A stretch of 64,000 bases of DNA from Niabella agricola (GCF_021538615.1 NZ_JAJHIZ010000003.1:248001-312000); one strand, 5' to 3'; numbered from the stretch's first letter, positions 1 to 9,527 are shown. Translations and numbers: made by a program. Notes: generated from the letters alone by a model not told the origin.

Positions 1-112
1 AAATGTAGAATAATGAATATCAAATTAAATAAATGGCCCGAGTCGCTTTAGCTGTACTCCCCTTTTTCCGCTCCGGAATTCAATTTCCATATTTCCACAT
101 TCTCAAATTCCC

Positions 113-604
113 TTAACTCCGCATATTTTCGATTTGCAGCGGTACGCCCAGCGCCCAGCCTTTTGAGGCCTGGATCACGCTTTGCAGGTCGTCGATCTTT
201 TTTCCGGTTACCCGCACCACATCTTCATGAATAGATGCCTGTACCTTCAGCCCCGCATCCTTAATCAACTTCACGATTTTTTTGGCGTCTTCCTGTTTAA
301 TACCGTTACGTACTTCCACTTCCTTCTTCCAGGCCTTGCCAATCTGGCTGCCAGCCTTGCTCAGGTCAAATGCTTCCGGAGCTATCCCCTGCTTATGTGC
401 ACGGTTCACCAATACATCCAGTAACTGTGTCATCTTCATATCATCTTCCGTTTCGACGTTGATCTTAAACGTCTTTTTATCAAGATCGATCACGACGTGT
501 GATCCCTTAAAATCAAAACGGTTGGTAATTTCTTTTTTTACCACGTTTACGGCGTTATCCAGCGCCTGTGCGTCTACTTTACTGGCAAAATCAAAAGAAG
601 GCAT
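113..604 (-). CDS. yajQ: YajQ family nucleotide-binding protein
   Basis: A 163-residue protein that matches the YajQ/DUF520 family over its whole length, starting MPSFDFASKVD, which is the family's near-invariant N-terminus. Members are small cytoplasmic two-domain proteins that bind nucleotides; some bind cyclic di-GMP and act as regulators, which is family knowledge and not visible here. The ATG is preceded by about 300 bases without a gene, so it is probably transcribed alone. Recognition is firm, the cellular role in this organism is open. Confidence 0.93.
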   Translation of the reverse strand: MPSFDFASKVDAQALDNAVNVVKKEITNRFDFKGSHVVIDLDKKTFKINVETEDDMKMTQLLDVLVNRAHKQGIAPEAFDLSKAGSQIGKAWKKEVEVRNGIKQEDAKKIVKLIKDAGLKVQASIHEDVVRVTGKKIDDLQSVIQASKGWALGVPLQIENMRS

Positions 605-902
605 ATCTGAAGAATTTAGAATATTGAATTTAATGTGAAATTTAAAAGTACTAAGAACTTCGGGAAATGTAAAATATCGGTATGAAATGTTGTTGGCCAG
701 CCAGATCTGTGGTTCGTTTTACCGCAATGGACAAAGTATCCGCAACAGTCGCATAGAAACCTGATATTGAAAATCTCCTTGGCATTCCCTGTCTGGCCTT
801 TGCCGTTGCATTCAGCCACCAGGGTGTGGGATGTATAAAAAGTAGCTGCTACACTTTTATACTTTTGAGGTCGCTGTAAGGAAACGACATTGATTCACAT
901 GC

Positions 903-1484
903 TCACATTCCCAGCCCCCATTCCTTCCGCAACTGCTGATGGTAGGGCGTATCCGCCGCTGTCTGATACATTCCGGCAGCCGATCGCTGACGAAACGCTT
1001 CATAAATACTGACGGCGCAGGCAACACTGATGTTCAACGACTGAATAATGCCAACCTGGGGAATGATGAAATTGCCATCGGCCAGGGCCCTTATTTCTTC
1101 GCTTACACCTGCATGCTCGTTGCCAAAAACCAGCGCAATATTTTGTACAAGATCCAGTTCATACAACGGAATGGCACCAGCACCAAGGTGCGTGGTAAAC
1201 ACTTTATTGTACCGGCTTTTTAATGTTAGGAAACAAGTTTCAGCATCGTCAAACTGATGTACCGACAACCATTTTGCGGCACCAGAACTGCTCCGGGCAC
1301 CCCATTTTTTATGGCGAGGAATCCGGGTATTTAATATATATACATCCTGGATGCCTACGGCATCGCAGCTGCGCATTACGGCGGAAACATTATGCGGGTC
1401 GAAAACATTTTCCAGTACAATGCCCAGTCCCGGCTGACGCTTGCTGATTACGCTTTCCAGTTTTTCTCTTCGTTCATTGGTCAT
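903..1484 (-). CDS. trmH: tRNA (guanosine-2'-O-)-methyltransferase, SpoU/TrmH family
   Basis: A 193-residue SPOUT-class methyltransferase. The three SpoU motifs are present: motif 1 around residues 31-44 (HNVSAVMRSCDAVG, with the catalytic-type Arg38), GNEHAG at 121-126 and IPQVGIIQSLNISVA at 141-155, which forms the knotted S-adenosylmethionine site. The N-terminal lead KLESVISKRQPGL resembles TrmH, which methylates the ribose of G18 in tRNA, rather than the longer rRNA enzymes such as RlmB. The length fits TrmH. Substrate is inferred from the family. It stands alone and divergent from ppk. Confidence 0.85.
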   Translation of the reverse strand: MTNERREKLESVISKRQPGLGIVLENVFDPHNVSAVMRSCDAVGIQDVYILNTRIPRHKKWGARSSSGAAKWLSVHQFDDAETCFLTLKSRYNKVFTTHLGAGAIPLYELDLVQNIALVFGNEHAGVSEEIRALADGNFIIPQVGIIQSLNISVACAVSIYEAFRQRSAAGMYQTAADTPYHQQLRKEWGLGM

Positions 1485-1664
1485 GAAAGCTCCATCTGGT
1501 GAACCGCAAATGTAGCCACAAATGACGGATATGACGGTGCGCCTCCCGCCGGTATTCCTTTACGGAACATAGCAGGCCGCCGGAAATCCTTAATAATAAT
1601 TTAAAACGCAACGAATCTAAACACCGATTATTCCCCGTAATTCTGCCGATAAAGTGTTATTATT

Positions 1665-3740
1665 GTGAGTATACACCGAAAAGATATGCAGAAGGTTATC
1701 CCCAGGGACATCAGTTGGCTGGCCTTTAACGGCCGGGTATTGCAAGAAGCCGCAGACCCTACCGTTCCGTTGAATGAGCGGATCAAATTTCTTGGGATCT
1801 TTTCCAACAACAGGGATGAATTTTTCAGGGTCCGGATCGCCTCTCTGAAGCGGATGCTGCGGATCGAATCCAAGCTAAACATGCATCCTGAAAAAAACCC
1901 AAAAAAGATCTTGGACCAGATCCAACGCCTGATGACCGATCAACAGGAAGAATTTGAGCGGGTTTGGAAAAATGTACAACGCAGCCTGAACCGGAATAAG
2001 ATCTATTTAAAAACCGAAGCGCAGCTAACGGTAACGCAGAAGAAATTCATCCGGGATTTTTATGAAACGGAGATCAGCCCGAATATTATTCCGCTGATGA
2101 TTGAAAACATTAAAAAATTTCCCACGCTTCGCGATAAATCTATTTTTCTGGGTGTGGTGATGCGGAAAAGCTTTAACCGTCAAGACCGGAAATATGCGAT
2201 CATCGAGGTTCCTGTAACGGCCGTTGGACGCTTTATTGAACTGCCTTCCCGCGCCAGCCAGCATGATATCATGCTGCTGGAAGACGCCATCATTTCCAAC
2301 CTGCCGGATATTTTCCGTTTTCTGGGCTATGATGAGTTTAGGGCACATATTTTTAAATTTACAAGAGATGCCGAACTGGATATCGATACCGCCGATAATA
2401 CCTCGATCATCCAGAAACTGGAAACCGGTCTTAAAAACAGGAAGAAAGGCACCCCCGTTCGTTTCACCTATGATGAGCGTATGGATCCCGATCTCCTGAA
2501 TTACCTGGTAACACGCATGGGTTTTGGTAAGCAGGATGCCATCAGCCCCGCCGGCGCCATTCATAATTTCCGGCATTTTATCGACTTTCCATCAAAAGTA
2601 TTTAAAAATGTAAGCCGGAGAAAAGAGCCGTTTGACCATCCCCTTTTACTGGAGCAACGTATTTCCGATGTGATCATGCACCGTGATGTGATGCTGAGTT
2701 ATCCCTATCATAATTTTACGCCCACCATTGACCTGATCCGCGAAGCAGCCTTTGACCCGGATGTGGTATCCATCAAGATCACCTGCTACCGCCTGGCCGC
2801 ACAATCAAAAATCATCAACGCGCTGATCAATGCCGTGCGTAATGGCAAGGAGGTTACGGTAATGCTGGAGCTAAAAGCCCGCTTCGACGAGGAGGCCAAT
2901 ATGGAGTGGAAGCAACGGCTGGAGGATGTGGGAGCTACTGTTTTGACGGGTTTTCCCAATATGAAAGTGCATGCCAAACTATGTGTTATCAAAAAACGGA
3001 AGGGAACCAAGACCGAACATTATGGATTTGTAAGTACCGGCAATCTGAATGAAAAAACAGCACGTATCTATGCGGATCATTGCCTGCTGACCTCCAACAA
3101 AAAAATAATGGCCGATATCAACCGCATCTTTGCTTACCTGGAAAATCCCAAATCCCACGAACTGGTATTGCAGAAATGTACGACGATCATTCCGAGTCCT
3201 TACCTGGTTCGCACCTTCCTGGTAAAATTGATCGATCATGAAATTGCCATGGCGCGGAAAGGGAAAAAGGCAGAGATGATCATTAAAATGAATTCACTTT
3301 CCGACATCGACATGATCCAAAAGCTTTATGAGGCAGCACGCGCCGGCGTGGTGGTAAAGCTGATCGTTCGCGGTATCTTCTGCATGCTGTCGCAGAACAA
3401 GAAATTCAAACACAAAGTAACGGCCATCAGCATTGTAGATGAATACCTGGAGCATGCCCGTGTTTTTGTTTTCCATAACGGCGGCAAACCCCGTGTTTTT
3501 CTTTCCTCTGCCGACTGGATGCTGCGAAATATAGAGCACCGCGTGGAGGCTACCTGCCCTGTACTGGACCCCTTGTTAAAAAATGAGCTGATCGACATCC
3601 TGAACATCCAGCTGAGCGATAACGTAAAAGCCCGGATCCTTGACAATGAACTTAAAAATAAATATGTACATTCGGCCTCTAAAAAGGTAAGATCGCAGGA
3701 GGCTATTTATCATTACCTCATTAATAAAAAATATTCATAG
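1665..3740 (+). CDS. ppk1: Polyphosphate kinase 1
   Basis: A 691-residue PPK1, which polymerises the gamma phosphate of ATP into inorganic polyphosphate and can run in reverse. The family start IPRDISWLAFNGRVLQEA lies at residues 12-29. The autophosphorylated histidine is H436 in MKVHAKLCVI, almost at the position used in the E. coli enzyme (H435), and the second conserved histidine is H604 in FVFHNGG, followed by SSADWMLRN. The length is normal. The first usable start is a GTG at 1665; an ATG seven codons later at 1686 is equally possible. The next gene, a Ppx/GppA phosphatase, begins directly after the stop codon, so synthesis and degradation of polyphosphate are coupled. Confidence 0.95.
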   Translation: MSIHRKDMQKVIPRDISWLAFNGRVLQEAADPTVPLNERIKFLGIFSNNRDEFFRVRIASLKRMLRIESKLNMHPEKNPKKILDQIQRLMTDQQEEFERVWKNVQRSLNRNKIYLKTEAQLTVTQKKFIRDFYETEISPNIIPLMIENIKKFPTLRDKSIFLGVVMRKSFNRQDRKYAIIEVPVTAVGRFIELPSRASQHDIMLLEDAIISNLPDIFRFLGYDEFRAHIFKFTRDAELDIDTADNTSIIQKLETGLKNRKKGTPVRFTYDERMDPDLLNYLVTRMGFGKQDAISPAGAIHNFRHFIDFPSKVFKNVSRRKEPFDHPLLLEQRISDVIMHRDVMLSYPYHNFTPTIDLIREAAFDPDVVSIKITCYRLAAQSKIINALINAVRNGKEVTVMLELKARFDEEANMEWKQRLEDVGATVLTGFPNMKVHAKLCVIKKRKGTKTEHYGFVSTGNLNEKTARIYADHCLLTSNKKIMADINRIFAYLENPKSHELVLQKCTTIIPSPYLVRTFLVKLIDHEIAMARKGKKAEMIIKMNSLSDIDMIQKLYEAARAGVVVKLIVRGIFCMLSQNKKFKHKVTAISIVDEYLEHARVFVFHNGGKPRVFLSSADWMLRNIEHRVEATCPVLDPLLKNELIDILNIQLSDNVKARILDNELKNKYVHSASKKVRSQEAIYHYLINKKYS

Positions 3741-4634
3741 TTGAAATTAGCGGCCATTGACATAGGCAGTAACGCCGCCCGTTTGCTGATCACAGACGTG
3801 CGGATGATCAAAAAGAATAAACCGGAGTTTATCAAGTCCAACCTGATCCGGGTGCCTTTGCGACTGGGCTTTGATGTTTTTGAAACCGGAGAGATCTCCC
3901 GTGAAAAAACGGCGCATATCCTCAGCACCATGAAGGCTTACCGGAATCTGCTGGACGCCTATGAGGTGCAGCAGGTGAAGGTTTGCGCTACGGCTGCTAT
4001 GCGCGATGCGCGGAACGGGCAACAGATCATTGAGCAGGTGGCCAGAGAAACCGGCCTGCAGATTGAGATCATTTCCGGCGACCGGGAAGCGGCACTGATC
4101 TACGAAAGTCATGTGGCCGAAAACCTAACGCAGGAAGCCGCCTACCTGTATATTGATGTAGGTGGCGGCAGCACTGAACTAACCTGCTTTGTAAACGGCG
4201 CAATGAACTTTAAACGGTCCTTCAACATCGGAACCATCCGGCTGCTGAAGCAACAGGTGGCAGAAACGCAATGGGAGGAAATGAAGACGTATATCCGGAA
4301 CAATACCCGGAGTATAAAAAAGATCACCGGCATTGGTTCCGGAGGTAATATCAATAAGATCTTTTCGCTGTCGAAACGCAAGGAAGGCCGGCCGCTTTCG
4401 CTGGACCTGCTCCGTGATTATTATAAAGAATTCAGCAGCATGACGCTCACCGAACGGATGAGCAATTATAAATTACGGGAAGACCGGGCCGATGTGATCG
4501 TTCCGGCCTTACTTATTTATATTAACGTGCTCAAATGGGCCGGTGCAGAAGAGATCCTGGTTCCCAAGATCGGGTTGGCAGACGGACTGATCCAGAGTTT
4601 GTATGATGAGATCTGCGCGCAGGGGAACGTTTAG
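3741..4634 (+). CDS. ppx: Exopolyphosphatase, Ppx/GppA family
   Basis: A 297-residue protein of the ASKHA fold. Phosphate loop 1 is at residues 4-10 (AAIDIGSNAARLL) and phosphate loop 2 is YIDVGGGSTEL near 135-145. Members remove terminal phosphates from polyphosphate or hydrolyse pppGpp. At about 300 residues it is the short form, without the C-terminal HD-like domain of E. coli Ppx. Translation must start at the TTG at 3741, which abuts the ppk1 stop codon with no gap; the family N-terminus begins at exactly this residue. That arrangement suggests translational coupling with ppk1. Whether polyphosphate or pppGpp is the main substrate cannot be told. Confidence 0.9.
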   Translation: MKLAAIDIGSNAARLLITDVRMIKKNKPEFIKSNLIRVPLRLGFDVFETGEISREKTAHILSTMKAYRNLLDAYEVQQVKVCATAAMRDARNGQQIIEQVARETGLQIEIISGDREAALIYESHVAENLTQEAAYLYIDVGGGSTELTCFVNGAMNFKRSFNIGTIRLLKQQVAETQWEEMKTYIRNNTRSIKKITGIGSGGNINKIFSLSKRKEGRPLSLDLLRDYYKEFSSMTLTERMSNYKLREDRADVIVPALLIYINVLKWAGAEEILVPKIGLADGLIQSLYDEICAQGNV

Positions 4635-4757
4635 TTTTCAATGACGAGTTTTCAGCCATCAATTGTCAGTTTTCAGCCATCAGCATTTAGCCTTGGTGAT
4701 CGAGTATGTAATGGGATCTAACCGGAAACTTGGAACCTGAAACTTTAAACAAATAAT

Positions 4758-5573
4758 ATGTCCATCAATAAAGAAGTTAAAAGAGTAACTACACATACAC
4801 TGGCAAAAATGAAAGAAGCCGGTGAAAAGATCAGCATGCTTACAGCATATGACTTTTCATTTTCCCGCATTATTGACGGTGCCGGTATTGATGTAATCCT
4901 CGTGGGTGATTCTGCCTCCAACGTGATGGCAGGACATGAAACCACATTGCCCATTACACTGGATCAGATGATCTACCACGCGCAGTCTGTGATCCGTGGG
5001 GCCAAACGCTGCCTGGTGGTGGTGGACCTACCTTTCGGAGCCTACCAGTCCAATTCGGAAATTGCCCTGGCCTCGGCGATCCGTATCATGAAGGAAACCG
5101 GTGCACATGCTGTAAAACTGGAAGGCGGCGAAGAGGTAGTGGAATCGGTTCGGAAAATTGTATCGGCTGGTATCCCGGTGATGGGGCACCTGGGACTTAC
5201 CCCTCAATCCATCTACAAATTCGGCACTTATGCCGTGCGGGCAAAAGAAGACGCCGAAGCCAATAAGTTACGAAAAGATGTACAACTGCTGCAAGAGGCC
5301 GGTTGTTTTTCCATTGTGCTGGAAAAAATACCTGCGCTCCTCGCAAAAGAAGTAACCGAAAGCCTCTATATCCCTACCATCGGCATCGGAGCCGGCAAAT
5401 ATTGCGATGGCCAGGTACTGGTAATGCACGATATGCTGGGGATCAATACGGAATTCAAACCTAAATTTTTAAGACAATATCTCAATATCTTTGAACAGGC
5501 TACCTCCGCGGTTCAGCATTATATTTCGGACGTGCGTGCCGGCAATTTCCCGAATGAGCAGGAGCAGTATTAA
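4758..5573 (+). CDS. panB: 3-methyl-2-oxobutanoate hydroxymethyltransferase
   Basis: A 271-residue PanB, the first committed enzyme of pantothenate synthesis, which adds a hydroxymethyl group from methylene-tetrahydrofolate to 2-oxoisovalerate. The TIM-barrel signature is clear: [17 protein letters not shown] with [17 protein letters not shown] near residues 29-65, the magnesium-binding Asp in VGDS, and [17 protein letters not shown] near the end. Length is normal. panD, a later enzyme of the same pathway, is 26 kb away in this window, so the pathway genes are scattered. The 120 bases upstream contain short repeated words (GTTTTCAGCCATCA twice) but no gene. Confidence 0.95.
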   Translation: MSINKEVKRVTTHTLAKMKEAGEKISMLTAYDFSFSRIIDGAGIDVILVGDSASNVMAGHETTLPITLDQMIYHAQSVIRGAKRCLVVVDLPFGAYQSNSEIALASAIRIMKETGAHAVKLEGGEEVVESVRKIVSAGIPVMGHLGLTPQSIYKFGTYAVRAKEDAEANKLRKDVQLLQEAGCFSIVLEKIPALLAKEVTESLYIPTIGIGAGKYCDGQVLVMHDMLGINTEFKPKFLRQYLNIFEQATSAVQHYISDVRAGNFPNEQEQY

Positions 5574-5716
5574 TAGTTATTTTTATAATATATCTACAGA
5601 AGAAAGACAGGTGCGCATAAGCCGGGAGCTAAGAAGCAGCCTGTACATTATCCGGGAAGGATAAAAAATATTTCCTATCTTTAATACCCTTTGTAACTAA
5701 AACACCGGGACATTAC

Positions 5717-6211
5717 ATGATAAAGGAAAAAAAATTTCAATTCTCTTATACCCTGGTTGAAGACAGCGATGCATTGAACGAGGAGGACGCCGCATTATTG
5801 CAACTGGCGCGCAAAACAACCAAAAAAGCTTACGCACCCTATTCCCGGTTCAATGTGGCCTGCGCTGCCAAACTGGCCAACGGCAAAACGGTGGTGGGCT
5901 CCAATCAGGAGAATGCATCTTATCCTGTGGGTATTTGTGCGGAAAGGGCACTGTTGGCAACTGTAGGTACGCAATATACCGATGAGCCCATTGTTACACT
6001 TGCAGTTACCTATCATTCTGAGAACGGAAGCAATGACCGGCCGATATCGCCCTGCGGTATGTGCCGGCAGGCTTTATCTGAATATGAAAAACGTACCGGA
6101 AGCCCTATCCGGTTATTACTGGCGGGTATGGAAGGCCCTGTCTATATCATTAATACAATTAAGGATTTACTGCCACTGGCGTTCAGCAATGAAGACCTGG
6201 GCAATGGCTGA
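5717..6211 (+). CDS. cdd: Cytidine deaminase
   Basis: A 164-residue zinc-dependent deaminase of the pyrimidine salvage pathway, converting cytidine and deoxycytidine to uridine forms. The zinc and proton-shuttle motif is C74-A75-E76 and the second zinc motif is PCGMC at 112-116. The substrate-contact motif YSRFNVACA sits at 42-50. It is somewhat longer than tetrameric bacterial enzymes (about 130 residues) because of an N-terminal extension of about 25 residues, which is common in Bacteroidota. It faces a minus-strand lipoprotein gene. Confidence 0.92.
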   Translation: MIKEKKFQFSYTLVEDSDALNEEDAALLQLARKTTKKAYAPYSRFNVACAAKLANGKTVVGSNQENASYPVGICAERALLATVGTQYTDEPIVTLAVTYHSENGSNDRPISPCGMCRQALSEYEKRTGSPIRLLLAGMEGPVYIINTIKDLLPLAFSNEDLGNG

Positions 6212-6224
6212 TTTCTTTATAGCA

Positions 6225-6944
6225 CTAGCCTGGCGGTAGCACTTCGTTAAAATAGCGGGTAACGGTTACCTGCGCAATATGCTTTCCCGGATAACGGGCT
6301 TTATACTGCCTCGTTAGGTCCTGCGTTAGCCCGATAACATTGTACTGTACCGGTTGAAGCGGAATCTCTTCCTGCCACCCTTCATGATTCAGGGTAAGCT
6401 TCCAGTTGTTAAACGTATATCCCACCTTGTAGAGCTGCCGGTTCCGGGAGTATTCCGCAACCTCGTTTGAACGGAAAATAAACCCGTTGCCCGTGGCTTC
6501 GCTTTTTAACGAATCGAGCAGCTGCTGGCGCAGCGTACGGGCTTCGGCGGCCCGCCGGGCTTTTACGGTAACGGCTGTTTTCCATTGATCATTCTCTATC
6601 CGCCTCCAGCCGTAGGCAGTTTCTACAGATCTCGAAAAAACAGCAATATAGAGAAGCGGTTTCCCTGCCTCCGCGCTTCGCAAGGTAATGGTGGTATTGC
6701 CGGTAGCATGAGCGGTTACCAAAACCCGGTCGCCCAGCCAGGCAGCCGTAGCAATTGCAGCATCCTTTGAAACCAGCACGGCATCATTTCCCGCATAGGA
6801 TGGTAAGATCAATTGCTTTTCTGTTTCAGCCCACAAAGAAACGGTTTCCCGTTCCGCTACCTCGGGCAACCTGGTATCATTTTTACTACAGGCCATCGCC
6901 AGTAGTATTAACGAAATCAAAACAGGAAAGCATTGTTTTTTCAT
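6225..6944 (-). CDS. Hypothetical lipoprotein
   Basis: A protein of 239 residues if it starts at the ATG at 6944; an in-frame upstream start at 6980 would add 12 residues in front of the signal peptide and is unlikely. The N-terminus MKKQCFPVLISLILLAMACS is a lipoprotein signal with the lipobox MAC-S, so the mature protein should be anchored by Cys19 to a membrane. The remainder is beta-rich with no recognised domain; residues near the middle read like an Ig-like fold (NTTITLRSAEAGKPLLYIAV). It ends 13 bases from the convergent cdd gene. Function unknown. Confidence 0.75.
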   Translation of the reverse strand: MKKQCFPVLISLILLAMACSKNDTRLPEVAERETVSLWAETEKQLILPSYAGNDAVLVSKDAAIATAAWLGDRVLVTAHATGNTTITLRSAEAGKPLLYIAVFSRSVETAYGWRRIENDQWKTAVTVKARRAAEARTLRQQLLDSLKSEATGNGFIFRSNEVAEYSRNRQLYKVGYTFNNWKLTLNHEGWQEEIPLQPVQYNVIGLTQDLTRQYKARYPGKHIAQVTVTRYFNEVLPPG

Positions 6945-7208
6945 AAACGACAGTAAACGATGCCACAAGATAGAAAACAAACAAACAGTGTCGTTGAGTG
7001 CAAATCAGAAAGTAGTGTTAAAAGCAACAGGGTGTCCTCCATCACAGCAGATTTCCGTTTGCATTTTCAAGTTCAAAATGGCTGCCCCCGATCGGAAATA
7101 AAGCAGGCCGGTGACTTGAGCTACGCACCATTCTTGCTGCAGCATGCCAGGGAAATTGCCGCTAACCAAAAACCTGCAAAACGGCATCCGCAGCAGATCA
7201 CTGTTTTG

Positions 7209-7571
7209 CTAAAACCGGCGCTCCAGTTCCACGCCTACTTTTCCTGCAAACCCGTCGATGGGAACCGTTAGCTTATAAAGGCTCATCCGTAGCAGCGAAA
7301 TCACCGGGAACCGCTCTTTTAATTTATCGGCCAGTTCTGTAAGGAAGGTTTCCAGCAGCTCGCGAGGTTCCCGCATTTCGGTTTTTACCAGGTGATAGAT
7401 TTCGGCATAGTTTAGCGTATCTTCCAGCTTAACGATCAATCCATCTTCCTTTGGAAACGAAACGGTCAGGTTCATTTCAAAAGCGTTGCCCGTTTTTTTT
7501 TCTTCAGCATATAAACCATGCCCTGCAAAAAAACGAAGCTGCTCCAGGTGTATCGTAACGAGTTGTGCCAT
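7209..7571 (-). CDS. folB: Dihydroneopterin aldolase
   Basis: A 120-residue FolB, which splits 7,8-dihydroneopterin into 6-hydroxymethyl-dihydropterin and glycolaldehyde in folate synthesis. The family start HLEQLRFFAGHGLYAEEKK carries the catalytic-type Glu (EE at about 23-24), and the body has LNYAEIYHLV. The conserved Lys near position 100 is seen at the end of the protein (SLYKLTVPIDGFAGKVGVEL). It is a single gene here; no other fol gene is nearby. The 264 bases between it and the lipoprotein gene downstream hold no gene I can support. Confidence 0.9.
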   Translation of the reverse strand: MAQLVTIHLEQLRFFAGHGLYAEEKKTGNAFEMNLTVSFPKEDGLIVKLEDTLNYAEIYHLVKTEMREPRELLETFLTELADKLKERFPVISLLRMSLYKLTVPIDGFAGKVGVELERRF

Positions 7572-7704
7572 TGGATTTATTTTTTGGCATTGCGGCTATA
7601 AAGGGAACATACAGTGCACGGGGTAGCCAGATAATCGCCGCATCCTGCCGGATGGATGTCACTAGTTTTCCTTCTGTTCTTACTGCATCTGCGGCCGTAC
7701 TGTT

Positions 7705-8655
7705 TTAATGAATCCCTTTTTCACCAAGATAACGCTCAGCATCCAGGGCCGCCATACATCCGCTTCCCGCAGCTGTTACGGCCTGACGGTAAATCTTGTC
7801 CTGCACATCGCCTGAAGCAAAAACGCCTTCTATATTGGTTTTAGAGGTACCCGGTGTGGTTTTAATATACCCAGCCTCATCCATATCGAGGAAGCCTTTA
7901 AAGATATCAGAATTGGGCTGATGACCAATGGCCACAAAAAAGCCGCTTACCGGAATATCCTGCGTTTCGCCGGTTTGATTATTCCTGACGCGAACACCAT
8001 GAACGGTTTTATCACCCAGCACCTCTTCGGTTTCCGTATTGAAGTAGATTTTAATATTCGGTGTGTTCAGCACCCGGTCCTGCATCACCTTCGACGCCCG
8101 CATTGCGTCCTTCCGAACCAGCATATGAACGGTGGTGCAAAGCTTGGAAAGGTAGAGAGCCTCTTCGGCTGCCGTATCGCCGGCTCCTACAATAGCCACT
8201 TCTTTTCCTCTGAAGAAGAAACCGTCGCAAACTGCACAGGCGCTTACACCAAAACCATTCAGCCGTTCTTCGCTGGAAAGCCCCAGCCATTTTGCAGAAG
8301 CACCGGTGGAAATAATCACCGCATCGGCTTCGATCAGTTTTTCATCATCGATCCAAACCTTATGTGGGAGGCTCGAAAAATCAACCTTTGTAGCAATCCC
8401 AAAGCGGATATCTGCCCCCATGCGTTTGGCCTGTTTTTCAAAATCGATCATCATTTCCGGTCCCTGAATTCCATCCGGATATCCGGGGTAATTTTCTACT
8501 TCGGTTGTAATGGTTAATTGCCCGCCCGGCTGGATCCCCTGGTATAAAACCGGGTTCAGATTGGCGCGGGAAGCATAGATAGCCGCAGTATAACCTGCTG
8601 GCCCTGAACCTATTATCAAACATTTAATGCGTTCTGCTCCTGTTTCCTGTGTCAT
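7705..8655 (-). CDS. trxB: Thioredoxin-disulfide reductase
   Basis: A 316-residue low-molecular-weight thioredoxin reductase. It passes electrons from NADPH through FAD to thioredoxin. Visible motifs are the FAD-binding GSGPAG at 16-21, the redox-active C140-A-V-C143, the NADPH-binding GAGD at 157-160, and the C-terminal FAD motif FASGDVQDKIYRQAVTAAGSG. Length and order of domains are standard. It is a single gene with about 200 non-coding bases upstream. Confidence 0.95.
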   Translation of the reverse strand: MTQETGAERIKCLIIGSGPAGYTAAIYASRANLNPVLYQGIQPGGQLTITTEVENYPGYPDGIQGPEMMIDFEKQAKRMGADIRFGIATKVDFSSLPHKVWIDDEKLIEADAVIISTGASAKWLGLSSEERLNGFGVSACAVCDGFFFRGKEVAIVGAGDTAAEEALYLSKLCTTVHMLVRKDAMRASKVMQDRVLNTPNIKIYFNTETEEVLGDKTVHGVRVRNNQTGETQDIPVSGFFVAIGHQPNSDIFKGFLDMDEAGYIKTTPGTSKTNIEGVFASGDVQDKIYRQAVTAAGSGCMAALDAERYLGEKGIH

Positions 8656-8851
8656 ATAGATGGTTTATAAAAATGCCGAACGATTTCGGCATAACACTAT
8701 TATTCACAAATTTTTATGTTGTATCTATTACAAAAATAAAGGGAAAATGTTTACATGGGGTAAACGCTTCCCCACATCGCATCTCAAAGATGTGGATATC
8801 CGGATCTTCTCCGCCGCATCATCCCAGGGCGGGCTGATTGTCCGCTATTTT

Positions 8852-9463
8852 TTAAAACGATGCGCGGCCGTTTTTCTCCGGCTCCGCCAGAAACGGCAGG
8901 AACATCATGTAGAAGGTTTTCTGATAAGCCGCAACGGCCTTTTTTTCATTGAGCCGGTCGGTTAATTCGTTATTGGAAAGCCAGAAATCGGCTACGATGA
9001 ACAGCTGTTTTACCAATGCCGGCCATATTGAGGGCGGCAGATCCGTCCGAAAGATACCGCTTTCGATCAATCGCTGAAAGATCCGGGTAAACTCCCGGGT
9101 ACGGCGCCTGGTAAGCGCCTGGTAGTCTTTTCCAATTCCGGGAATCCGCCATACAATTTCTACAAAATGCAGGAAAATAAACCGGTACCGGTATACCAGC
9201 TGAAAAGATCTGGCCGACAAATCAAGTATTGCATTCATAGTAACCGTTGCCGATTGCTGCAACTGTATCAATTCAAGATCAAACGCCACTGCCAAACGCG
9301 CATAAAGCGCCCGGATAATGTCATCTGTATGTTTAAAATGATAATGCAGGTTTCCGGGACTCATATTGAGGTGTGCAGCTATATGCCGGGTCGTGATCGT
9401 ACGTATCCCTTGCGTGTTATAGAGCTCCAGGGCGGCCTCCAGTATCCGGTCTTTGGTATCCAT
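8852..9463 (-). CDS. TetR family transcriptional regulator
   Basis: A repressor of 203 residues. The N-terminal helix-turn-helix covers about residues 20-47 (TITTRHIAAHLNMSPGNLHYHF), with the Tyr-His-Phe end typical of TetR proteins. The C-terminal two thirds is a helical ligand domain without a recognisable ligand. The open frame extends to a TTG at 9469, but the ATG at 9463 gives the canonical MDTKDRILEAAL start. It is divergent from a two-gene membrane module at 9528-10091, and the 65 bases between carry two copies of a near-palindromic site (9472-9517). The context suggests it represses that module and itself. Confidence 0.88.
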   Translation of the reverse strand: MDTKDRILEAALELYNTQGIRTITTRHIAAHLNMSPGNLHYHFKHTDDIIRALYARLAVAFDLELIQLQQSATVTMNAILDLSARSFQLVYRYRFIFLHFVEIVWRIPGIGKDYQALTRRRTREFTRIFQRLIESGIFRTDLPPSIWPALVKQLFIVADFWLSNNELTDRLNEKKAVAAYQKTFYMMFLPFLAEPEKNGRASF

Positions 9464-9471
9464 GCCCAAAT

Positions 9472-9517
9472 TTAGAACATTTGATCTAATTCTGAAAAAT
9501 TAGTACATTTGTTCTAA
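9472..9517. promoter_or_regulatory. Tandem TetR operator pair
   Basis: Two 18-base copies of TTAGWACATTTGWTCTAA at 9472-9489 and 9500-9517, each an imperfect dyad (TTAG...CTAA), and together forming a larger inverted repeat centred near 9494. Centres are 28 bases apart. They lie between divergent genes and overlap the plus-strand promoter elements. Binding by the adjacent TetR protein is inference from position and symmetry. Confidence 0.7.
9480..9511 (+). promoter_or_regulatory. Bacteroidota-type promoter for the 9528 gene pair
   Basis: TTTG at 9480-9483 and TACATTTG at 9504-9511 with a 20-base spacer match the TTTG / TAnnTTTG consensus of Bacteroidota primary sigma factor promoters. The predicted transcription start lies about 10 bases before the ATG at 9528. 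Both elements are embedded in the operator copies, so repressor and polymerase should compete. Confidence 0.65.
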
Positions 9518-9527
9518 AATAGTCATC

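Noticed and set aside
616..819. Minus-strand open frame of 67 codons upstream of yajQ
   Set aside because: No family, no promoter, unusual Cys/His-rich mixture and no conservation signal visible; probably chance.
2025..2576. Open frame of 183 codons opposite ppk1
   Set aside because: Lies wholly within the well-supported ppk1 gene on the other strand and resembles nothing.
6945..7208. Short open frames on both strands upstream of the lipoprotein gene
   Set aside because: No consistent coding character, no known domain; left as non-coding.
7921..8517. Open frame of 198 codons opposite trxB
   Set aside because: Complement of thioredoxin reductase motifs.
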